This document shows positions 6,198 to 11,365 of a DNA stretch of 11,365 bases, one piece after another (position 1 is the stretch's first letter; every line of letters starts with the position of its first letter). The DNA comes from an uncultured Pseudomonadota bacterium (lineage in GTDB: Bacteria > Pseudomonadota > Gammaproteobacteria > Burkholderiales > Burkholderiaceae). The stretch lies in the NCBI GenBank assembly GCA_946480245.1, contig CAMLIZ010000149.1:1-11365 (forward strand), read 5' to 3'. Below the pieces are notes generated by a model that was given only the letters and a program-made list of their open reading frames with translations, was not told the DNA's origin and made no database searches. The position numbers and the translations under genes are program-made.

Positions 6198-7493
6198 TCA
6201 GGCCTGGCCGTAGCGGGTCTCGAACTCGATGCCCACCTTTTGCAGCAGCGGCGTGGGCAGCAGGCCGCCGGCGCACACGATCACCGCGTCGTTGCGCAGC
6301 TCCTGGGGCCCTCCGTGGGTCGTCAACAACACCTTGTGCGGCTCGATCGCCTCCACCTGCGATTCCAGCAGCACCTGCAGCGCGCCGGCACCTTGCAGCT
6401 CCTCCAGCCGGGCGCGGTTCCTGGCCTTCACGCGCGCGAACGCATTGCTGCGGTACGACAGCGTGACCCGCGTGCCGGGCTGCTCGCTGAGCGCAATGGC
6501 CGCCTCCAGCGCGCTGTCGCCACCGCCCACCACCAGCACGTGCAGGCCGCGGTACTGCTCGGGGTCGATCAGGCGATACACCACCTTCGACGACTCCTCG
6601 CCCGGCACCTCCAGCTTGCGCGGCGAGCCGCGACGCCCGATCGCCAGCAGCACCGAGCGCGTGGCATGGCTGCCTCTGGAGGTCTGCACGAGGAAGCTGC
6701 CGTCGGGACGGCGCTCGATGTTCTCCATGCGCTCCCGAAACGACACTTCGAGCCCTGTGCGTTGCACCACGTCGTGCCAGAACTCGAGCAGCTTTTCCTT
6801 CTGCACCTCGCCGAACTTCACCGCGCCCACCAGCGCCAGCTTGACCGGCGCGGTCATCGCGATCTTGTTGCGGGGGTAGTGGTACACCGCCCCGCCGAGC
6901 GAATCCTCCTGCTCGATCAGCTTGTAGCGCAGCTTGTGCTGGATCGCGGCCAGCCCGGCCGACAGGCCCGCCGGGCCGCCGCCGACGATCACCACGTCGT
7001 AATCGGCCGGCACGTCGATCTTGCGCTGGCGCACCGAGTCCATCGCCTGCCGGCCCTGCTCTGCGGCCTTGCGGATCAGCCCCATGCCGCCCAGCTCGCC
7101 GGCGATGAAAAGGCCGGGCACGTTGCTCTCGAAGTTGGGCCCCACGTTGGGAATGTCCACACCGCGCTTCTCGGTGCCGAACACCAGCTTGATCGCCTCC
7201 ACCGGGCAGGCCGTCGCGCAGGCGCCGTGGCCAATGCACGCAGCGCCGTTGGTCAGCACGGCCTTGCCGTTGATGATGCCCAGGGCGTCCTCCGGGCAGG
7301 CGCGCGCGCACGACCCCGAGCCGATGCAGCGCGCCGGGTCGATCACCGGATGCAGCGACTGTGGCTCCGCCAGGCCGGCGGCCTGCGCCTGCTGCAGCTC
7401 GGCCAGATGCTCGCGCTCACGACGCCGATGGCGGCGCAGGTACAGCAGCATCACCACGAGGATGAGGACGATGTAGAGCAAGGACGGGGCCAT
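6198..7493 (-). CDS. Membrane-anchored ferredoxin-domain FAD/NAD(P) oxidoreductase with permuted flavin fold
   Basis: A 431-residue redox protein. Residues 4-19 form a membrane anchor, followed by a basic stretch (RRHRRRER) that keeps the rest in the cytoplasm. Two ferredoxin-like motifs follow: C56-IGS-GSC62-ARA-C66P and C86-IGH-GAC92-ATA-C96P, in which Ser59 and His89 replace the usual second cysteine. Residues 112-153 (PNFESNVPGLFIAGELGG and on) resemble the C-terminal FAD-domain segment of TrxR-like enzymes. Only after this comes the FAD-binding GGGPAGLSAG (171-180). A second Rossmann motif, GGGDSALE (323-330) with SYRSNAFARVKARN, binds NAD(P)H. The chain stops soon after CAGGLLPTPLL (407-417), where relatives would continue into the segment already used. 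There is no CxxC redox disulfide. It probably passes NAD(P)H electrons to or from the iron-sulfur domain; the partner is unknown. Confidence 0.85.
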   Translation of the reverse strand: MAPSLLYIVLILVVMLLYLRRHRRREREHLAELQQAQAAGLAEPQSLHPVIDPARCIGSGSCARACPEDALGIINGKAVLTNGAACIGHGACATACPVEAIKLVFGTEKRGVDIPNVGPNFESNVPGLFIAGELGGMGLIRKAAEQGRQAMDSVRQRKIDVPADYDVVIVGGGPAGLSAGLAAIQHKLRYKLIEQEDSLGGAVYHYPRNKIAMTAPVKLALVGAVKFGEVQKEKLLEFWHDVVQRTGLEVSFRERMENIERRPDGSFLVQTSRGSHATRSVLLAIGRRGSPRKLEVPGEESSKVVYRLIDPEQYRGLHVLVVGGGDSALEAAIALSEQPGTRVTLSYRSNAFARVKARNRARLEELQGAGALQVLLESQVEAIEPHKVLLTTHGGPQELRNDAVIVCAGGLLPTPLLQKVGIEFETRYGQA

Positions 7494-7543
7494 GCAGGCA
7501 TCCTAGGTCAGTGAGTTGGACACAGCGGCGCCCCATGAGCGGG

Positions 7544-8099
<556 letters not shown>

Positions 8100-8128
<29 letters not shown>

Positions 8129-8654
8129 GAGCCCTCCATGCGTGCGTGCGAACGGCGACGGCGATGGGCACGCCAAACAGAAATGTATGCGACAGAAGAT
8201 CGAGCGCCGTTGCCAGGGGCCTGAAGCTGACCGGGAACGGAAACGCCGACAGCGGCAGGACCACCAGCCGCATGGCAAGAAACACGGCGACGCCAAATGC
8301 AATGCCTGCGGCAAAGGGATAGCGTGCCAGCGACGGACGCAGCCGAGTTGCGAGCAGGAAGGCGGCCGCCCACAGGATGGACATGGCGAAGTGCAAAGCG
8401 AGCCCCAAGCCTGCCATGGCCAGGCCGCCTGCGAATGCCTGCTTGCCGAACACGCCACTGGCGATGACCTGAAGCAGACGCAGCGCGGGGGTGCCGTTGT
8501 AGGCGGCAAATGAAATGGCGAACGCGATATCGAGTGCGCCGGCGACCAGACCACCTAGGAGCACGGCGCGGAGATATGCCGTCTTCATTGCATGCGCCTG
8601 TGCGCCGACCGAAATTTGAGTGATGCCGGTCGAGATGTTCTGCGGATTCTGCAT
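8100..8654 (-). CDS. YagU/DUF1440-like conserved membrane protein
   Basis: A 184-residue hydrophobic protein with four or five predicted helices (GGLVAGALDIAFAISFAAYNG, GLALHFAMSILWAAAFLLAT, AAGIAFGVAVFLAMRLVVLP, and a final helix near 160). The VLPLSAFPFP motif after the third helix and the VAGALDI opening recall a widespread proteobacterial family often annotated as YagU-like; its function is unknown. The start is ambiguous. ATG at 8654 has GGGGAG at good spacing and is used here; ATG at 8588 (MKTAYLRAVLLGG) fits homologue-style beginnings better; ATG at 8681 is less likely. The 3' end overlaps the TMEM175-like gene by 29 bases. Confidence 0.65.
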
Positions 8655-8710
8655 GCCAGTTCTCCCCATGTGACTACGCACGCCGCCTCGCCCGGTGCCA
8701 CCAACTCATA

Positions 8711-8730
8711 GACGCCCCCGGGGCAGCGTC
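8711..8730 (-). other. GC-rich hairpin downstream of the GFA gene
   Basis: GACGC (8711-8715) pairs with GCGTC (8726-8730) around a core containing CCCCGGGG. It lies 11 bases beyond the GFA stop. It lacks a following U-tract, so it is a poor intrinsic terminator. The rest of the 87-base gap shows no attC site. Confidence 0.3.
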
Positions 8731-8741
8731 CGGCGGCCCCT

Positions 8742-9101
8742 TCACTCCAGGAATTCCCAGGTATCTGCGCCGTCGAACCGCCGTACCAGCACCGACTCAA
8801 GCAGCTTGGGATCGAAGTTCCTCAAGTTCACGCCATGGCGCGCGCCTGGTTCAGGATTCAATGGTTCCCAATGCGTGACGCACCCGCAGGTTGAACAGCG
8901 AACGGTGCGAAGAGTCCTGTCACCTTGGACGTACTCCTGCGTCTTCTCAGGATGTCCGGCCACCTTCACGGTGCCAAATTCGTAGTACGCCCACACTGCG
9001 CCGAGCCGCCTGCAAATCGAGCAGTTGCAGCTGGTGGCTTTCTCCGGGGCGAACGGCAACTCGATCGTGATTGCCCCGCAGTGACAAGTTCCTACCAGCA
9101 T
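8742..9101 (-). CDS. GFA/CENP-V family zinc protein
   Basis: A 119-residue protein of the GFA (glutathione-dependent formaldehyde-activating enzyme)/CENP-V fold. Zinc-binding cysteines occur in the expected pattern: C6 and C8 (GTCHCGA), C25, C27 and C30 (SCNCSIC), and C69, C72 and C74 (RCSTCGC). The family was named for an enzyme that speeds S-hydroxymethylglutathione formation, but that activity has been questioned, and the many small homologues have no proven role. ATG at 9101 has AGGGAG 8 bases upstream and begins right at the family start. The gene lies 28 bases after the DUF2277 gene on the same strand, probably one transcript. GFA genes are common cargo of integron cassettes. Confidence 0.88.
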   Translation of the reverse strand: MLVGTCHCGAITIELPFAPEKATSCNCSICRRLGAVWAYYEFGTVKVAGHPEKTQEYVQGDRTLRTVRCSTCGCVTHWEPLNPEPGARHGVNLRNFDPKLLESVLVRRFDGADTWEFLE

Positions 9102-9129
9102 GGTGGACTCCCTGGAGTTTCGACCTTCG

Positions 9130-9396
9130 CTAAGCGCGTGCAATGTGTTTACGGCCTGAGGCCTTGGCCGCCTCAGCTTCGCGGGTACGCGGCTCAGCCG
9201 TAGTGACCAAAGACCGAATGAGAACGCGTGCAGATGCAGCAATCTCTTCGATGGCGCGCTCAAACGCCGCCTCATTCGCCTTGGATGGAACAGTGAAGCC
9301 GCTGAGCTTGCGGACGAACTGCAGCGAAGCATCACGAATTTCAAGCTCCGTGGCAGGAGGCTCGAAATTGAACAGCGTCTTGATGTTGCGACACAC
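9130..9396 (-). CDS. DUF2277 family protein (GTG start)
   Basis: An 88-residue protein beginning CRNIKTLFNFEPPAT after the start codon, the strongly conserved N-terminus of DUF2277, followed by the family's FVRKLSGFTVPSKANEAAF stretch (27-45) and SLVTTAEPR (62-70). It is soluble, helical and of unknown function. The family N-terminus fixes the start at GTG 9394-9396, with GGAG 6 bases upstream. The in-frame ATG at 9438 would add 14 residues foreign to the family, running into the eroded attC region. Stop TAG at 9130. The GFA gene follows by 28 bases. Confidence 0.88.
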   Translation of the reverse strand: MCRNIKTLFNFEPPATELEIRDASLQFVRKLSGFTVPSKANEAAFERAIEEIAASARVLIRSLVTTAEPRTREAEAAKASGRKHIARA

Positions 9397-9416
9397 GGCG
9401 GCTCCGACTGAGACAT

Positions 9417-9476
9417 GCCATAAAGATTCTCGCAGCACGCGCCTCGGGCACTCAACGCTCGCTGGAGGGGTCAGGC
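9417..9476 (-). other. Eroded attC-like site between phasin-like and DUF2277 genes
   Basis: The end next to the phasin-like stop reads, on the plus strand, CGCTCGCTGGAGG then GTCAGGC (9470-9476). This is very close in order and spacing to the right ends of the two clear attC sites (CGCTCGA... then GTTAGGC). GTCAGGC is also the variant core box seen in the site at 11230. The opposite end is weak: GCCATAA (9417-9423) only loosely resembles GCCTAAC. Best read as a decayed site. Confidence 0.35.
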
Positions 9477-9486
9477 GCGAGCCGCC

Positions 9487-9891
9487 TCATTTCCTTCTCT
9501 TGGACAGGCGCTTGGCATTGGCCACCGCCTTCTTGTGAACTGGCGACAGGCCTGCGGCAACAACGTTAGCCGCTGCAGCCGTTACAGCCCCAATGGCTGC
9601 CGACGGGCCGGCGCGCCCTCCTCGCATGGACACCGCCACCGCGGACGCGCCAGCTCGCGCCAACGCCAACTGCGAGGCAGAAGCAGCAGCCCACATGGCC
9701 GCCCAGGATTGATAGAAGGCCTGGACCTTCTCGGCGCCCATCAGAGAGAACTCGGCCCGATCGCGTGCGGACGGCGATGCCCCGGCTGCCGCCATTCGGG
9801 ACGTTCGATGAAGCACCACCTGCGGCGCCGCAAAGGCAAGCTCGGTGATCTGTTTTGCGATGCGTTGAGATGTAGCTTTACGGTGAGCCAT
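9487..9891 (-). CDS. Phasin-like (PHA granule-associated) protein
   Basis: A 134-residue basic, alanine-rich helical protein. RQITELAFAAPQVV-like text (residues 13-26), the SPSARDRAEF segment (39-48), then EKVQAFYQSWAAMW (54-67), and the tail AAGLSPVHKKAVANAKRLSKRRK (112-134, cited in pieces) match the pattern of small proteobacterial proteins annotated as polyhydroxyalkanoate granule-associated phasins. These coat storage granules. Here that role is inferred from resemblance only. The start is uncertain: ATG 9891 (MAHRKAT) fits the family; ATG 9900 adds MGF; the ATG at 9948 lies in the probable attC. No strong Shine-Dalgarno precedes either near start. It lies between two eroded attC sites in the cassette array. 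Confidence 0.65.
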   Translation of the reverse strand: MAHRKATSQRIAKQITELAFAAPQVVLHRTSRMAAAGASPSARDRAEFSLMGAEKVQAFYQSWAAMWAAASASQLALARAGASAVAVSMRGGRAGPSAAIGAVTAAAANVVAAGLSPVHKKAVANAKRLSKRRK

Positions 9892-9893
9892 GA

Positions 9894-10043
9894 AGCCCAT
9901 TGTGCGCGCCGAAGCGAACGGGTGCCCTTGGAGACCGGTCCGGGTCACCGCGCCAACGACCGGCGACAGCTACTTGCGCTCGCTGCGGGTGCTGGTGCCC
10001 GCTCGCATCCGGCTCTGACGTCCGCTCGATGGAGGGCCTAGGG
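9894..10043 (-). other. Eroded attC-like site between MAPEG and phasin-like genes
   Basis: The MAPEG-side end reads, on the plus strand, GTCCGCTCGATGGAGG then GCCTAGG. It matches the 11230-11332 site except that the core box GTTAGGC has decayed. At the other end, AGCGAAC (9913-9919) can pair with GTCCGCT (10019-10025) allowing a G-U pair, and GCCCATT (9894-9900) stands where GCCTAAC is expected. The inner L boxes are therefore recognisable while the outer R boxes are lost. About 150 bp, at the long end of attC sizes. Confidence 0.4.
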
Positions 10044-10430
10044 GCCGCCATGGATCATGGGCAACACCATCATTAAGAGACCAAACATGCTGACCAGCCA
10101 AACAAGAGACCGAAGCCACGGAATGCCGCTGACGTAGGCCGGCACGTACACGACACGTGCGACAAGAAATACCAGAGCCCCGTGCGCCTGCGCCTCTTGG
10201 TTGCCGCCTCGGCTGAGCGCCAGCGCCGCGAGCGAGATGAATATGGGTAGGGCTTCCAGAAGATTGTTCTTCGCTCGATCCAGCCGCGCCGCGATGACAG
10301 AAGGCTCGGGCTGAACATCTCGGTTGCCAACGATGGCTTTCAGATCGAACCCGAAGCGCGACGTCTCCTGCAGGAAGATCTGCACAACATAAAGAGCCAG
10401 CACGAGGAGAACGATGGTTGTCAGGTGCAC
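10038..10430 (-). CDS. MAPEG family membrane protein (GTG start)
   Basis: A 130-residue protein with four predicted membrane helices. It belongs to MAPEG, a family whose characterised members are trimeric membrane glutathione transferases or related enzymes. Signature residues are RLDRAKNNLLEALPIF (49-64) after the first loop, and ARVVYVPAYVSGIPWLRSLVW (91-111, cited in part), with the conserved Arg-Asn-Glu set. The start chosen is GTG 10428-10430, which has a perfect GGAGG 6 bases upstream, lies 20 bases inside the cassette boundary, and begins directly at the first helix. The in-frame ATGs at 10466 and 10493 lie inside the attC site and are rejected. Stop TAG at 10038. The substrate is unknown; detoxification is the usual guess. 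Confidence 0.85.
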   Translation of the reverse strand: MHLTTIVLLVLALYVVQIFLQETSRFGFDLKAIVGNRDVQPEPSVIAARLDRAKNNLLEALPIFISLAALALSRGGNQEAQAHGALVFLVARVVYVPAYVSGIPWLRSLVWLVSMFGLLMMVLPMIHGGP

Positions 10431-10450
10431 TCCTGGCCTCCGGGAATTTC

Positions 10451-10519
10451 GCCTAACGTTCGACATGCGCGGCAGCTGGCGGCTTGCCGACAACTATCTG
10501 CTCGATGAAGCGGTTAGGC
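10451..10519 (-). other. attC recombination site (integron)
   Basis: The 69-bp element is bounded by GCCTAAC (10451-10457) and GTTAGGC (10513-10519), exact matches to the RYYYAAC and GTTRRRY core boxes and perfectly complementary. Inside, TTCGACA-like and TTCATCGAGCA-like L boxes pair with extrahelical bases, and CGGCA/TGCCG forms the inner stem, as in folded single-stranded attC. The stop TAA of the VOC gene (10514-10516) lies inside one box. The MAPEG gene starts just beyond the other, the classic cassette layout. Confidence 0.85.
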
Positions 10520-10927
10520 CGCGGTGGATTCATGCGTTTGCTCTGCATGGCAGACGACGCAGAGCTTGTTCCCGTCAGGGTCACGCAGGTACGCCCCGTA
10601 GTACGACGCATGGTATTCGGGCCTCATGCCGGGTTCACCTTCCGATGATCCACCACTGGCAAGCGCAACCTGATACGCGCTGCGAACTACTTCGCGACTT
10701 GCAGCTTGAAAGGCAACCATCTGCCCATTGCCAGCCGATGGAGGTTCACCGTTGTACGGCGCCCCGATGAGAAATAGCGGTCTTGGTCCATCGGGCGTTT
10801 GCCAGCCCGCCCACGGACGGCCGCGATCACAGAACCGCCGCTCGATTCCTAGTGATGCCATGAAAGGCTCGTAGAACGCGAGCGCGCGCTCGAAGTCAGA
10901 CACGCCAATCATTACGTGAGAGAACAT
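10514..10927 (-). CDS. VOC (glyoxalase/bleomycin-resistance fold) family protein
   Basis: A 137-residue protein of the vicinal oxygen chelate superfamily, made of two beta-alpha-beta-beta-beta repeats. The N-terminal FSHVMIGVSDFERALAFYEP has the usual first-strand His4 and helix. The second repeat ends with YYGAYLRDPDGNKLCVVCH (109-127), the typical Y-x-R-D-P-D-G-N signature. Members include glyoxalases, dioxygenases and antibiotic-binding proteins; the reaction here cannot be told. ATG at 10927 is chosen because it begins the domain. The frame stays open upstream to 11062, but that part is the remains of another gene. The stop TAA falls inside the attC box, typical of cassette genes. Confidence 0.87.
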   Translation of the reverse strand: MFSHVMIGVSDFERALAFYEPFMASLGIERRFCDRGRPWAGWQTPDGPRPLFLIGAPYNGEPPSAGNGQMVAFQAASREVVRSAYQVALASGGSSEGEPGMRPEYHASYYGAYLRDPDGNKLCVVCHAEQTHESTAA

Positions 10928-11223
10928 GCGATCGATTCTCGGGGCTTGGCGAACTTCCGGGGGGACATTGACCCACTTTGTTTGCTCGGAAAGGCAAATC
11001 TCCTCGTCAAGCGCCTGCCGCAAGGTGCAGCCAAATGCTTGACCAACTCGGCAACGCTCCACCTCGCCGGTTCAGACGCGCACAGAGCCCGGGTGTGCCG
11101 GTCCCACCGCAAACCGTTTGCTTCACGATAGATGTACTCGTACCACTCGTGGGCCACAGTTGGAGCGACCCGCAGCCGGCCGCTAGCTGCCGCTTCAACG
11201 CGAGCAATGATGCAACGTTGCAT
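10928..11223 (-). pseudogene. Probable frameshifted cassette gene upstream of the VOC gene
   Basis: From ATG 11223, only 7 bases inside the cassette boundary, a frame reads MQRCIIARVEAAAS, then VAHEWYEYIYREANGLRWDR and EPARWSVAELVKHLA. This looks like an integron-type hypothetical protein. Near 11028-11035 the sense appears to move to another frame, which continues TLRQALDEEICLSEQ and TKWVNVPPEVRQA and runs in frame into the VOC gene. Coherent protein-like text split between two frames suggests a one-base indel. The family is not named here and the comparison is from memory, so the gene may instead simply end at the TAA near 10912 with an aberrant tail. Confidence 0.45.
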
Positions 11224-11229
11224 TGCGAT

Positions 11230-11332
11230 GCCTGACGTTTGAGTGGCGGCTTTGGGATGGCCGCGCAAGGCATGATCGACCACTGCCTTTCGCGGCCGGT
11301 CCAAAGGCGTCCGCTCGAATGATGGGTTAGGC
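11230..11332 (-). other. attC recombination site (integron)
   Basis: The 103-bp imperfect palindrome is bounded by GCCTGAC (11230-11236) and GTTAGGC (11326-11332), which pair fully with one G-U. TTTGAG (11239 onward) pairs with CTCGAA (11314-11319), allowing wobble. The centre folds back through CTTTGG/CCAAAG and GGCCGCG/CGCGGCC. Size, order of boxes and asymmetry fit a long attC of the chromosomal-integron type. Read through on the minus strand, it encodes PNPSFERT, a peptide often seen where attC repeats are mistranslated. Confidence 0.85.
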
Positions 11333-11365
11333 ACTGGCCCTTGCCCGACGATGGCGCCAGCCGCC
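11327..11365 (-). CDS. 3' end of a further cassette ORF (partial, uncertain)
   Basis: The minus-strand frame entering from the right edge ends at TAA (11327-11329) inside the attC core box GCCTAAC, as many cassette genes do; 12 codons are visible. A second open frame (ending ...GQGPVPNPSFERT) runs on through the attC without a stop. Too little remains to choose between them or name a product. Confidence 0.25.
   Translation of the reverse strand, partial: GGWRHRRARASA

Larger units (their letters stand above)
9417..11365 (-). mobile_element. Integron gene-cassette array (no integrase in window)
   Basis: Two intact and two eroded attC sites alternate with short genes that all read on the minus strand: VOC (with a broken gene), MAPEG and phasin-like. 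The DUF2277-GFA pair follows past the last eroded site. Gene starts and stops abut the sites as in cassettes. The array continues past the right edge, where a further cassette ends in attC. No tyrosine-recombinase intI and no attI are present, so it is either a CALIN or the distal part of an integron. Confidence 0.75.

Noticed and set aside
7515..7521. GTTGGAC, a match to the attC core box GTTRRRY
   Set aside because: No complementary RYYYAAC partner or L boxes at attC distance; the other side runs into the flavoprotein gene. Short matches like this occur by chance.
8129..8554. Upstream extension of the TMEM175-like frame
   Set aside because: It is antisense-frame noise over the YagU-like gene; the FSDGV signature and GGAGGG place the start at 8128.
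9451..9457. ACTCAAC/GTTGAGT, a match to the attC core box near the phasin-like stop
   Set aside because: It is only 12 bases from GTCAGGC, too close to be the other end of an attC.

Overview
The window is GC-rich, with beta-proteobacterial-looking genes throughout, most likely from the Burkholderiales (Rubrivivax/Leptothrix-like or Comamonadaceae-like). That placement is inferred from composition and protein families; the window holds no phylogenetic marker beyond a tRNA. It divides into a conserved chromosomal left part and an accessory right part.

Left, plus strand (1-2865). The 3' half of a TrxR-type ferredoxin-NADP+ reductase is followed by a complete thiamine pyrophosphate (TPP) riboswitch. 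Its 3' conserved box doubles as the Shine-Dalgarno sequence of a 698-residue TonB-dependent outer-membrane receptor, which is therefore predicted to import thiamine or a thiamine-related compound. A tRNA-Asn(GTT) with its own near-consensus promoter follows. A strong terminator hairpin then separates it from the convergent genes and contains the stop codon of the opposing pirin gene.

Middle, minus strand (2897-7493). Transcription runs right to left through two closely packed groups. The first to be transcribed is a membrane-anchored iron-sulfur flavoprotein, followed by a YihY/BrkB-type membrane protein. The second is a YgjV-like membrane protein, a secreted YkuD-type L,D-transpeptidase and a pirin. 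The flavoprotein is unusual. Both of its ferredoxin motifs lack the second cysteine. A segment that normally ends the flavin domain sits ahead of the FAD-binding glycine motif, as if the fold were circularly permuted.

Right, minus strand (7544-11365). This part is a run of small accessory genes: a TMEM175-like channel, a YagU-like membrane protein, a GFA/CENP-V-type zinc protein, a DUF2277 protein, a phasin-like protein, a MAPEG protein and a VOC (glyoxalase-fold) protein. Two well-formed integron attC recombination sites (10451-10519 and 11230-11332) and two eroded ones (about 9894-10043 and 9417-9476) punctuate at least 9417-11365. This makes it an integron cassette array with all genes on the minus strand. 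No integrase gene is present, so the window shows either a CALIN-type cluster or the distal part of a larger integron. In one cassette, a frameshifted gene lies ahead of the VOC gene. Two cassette genes use GTG starts.
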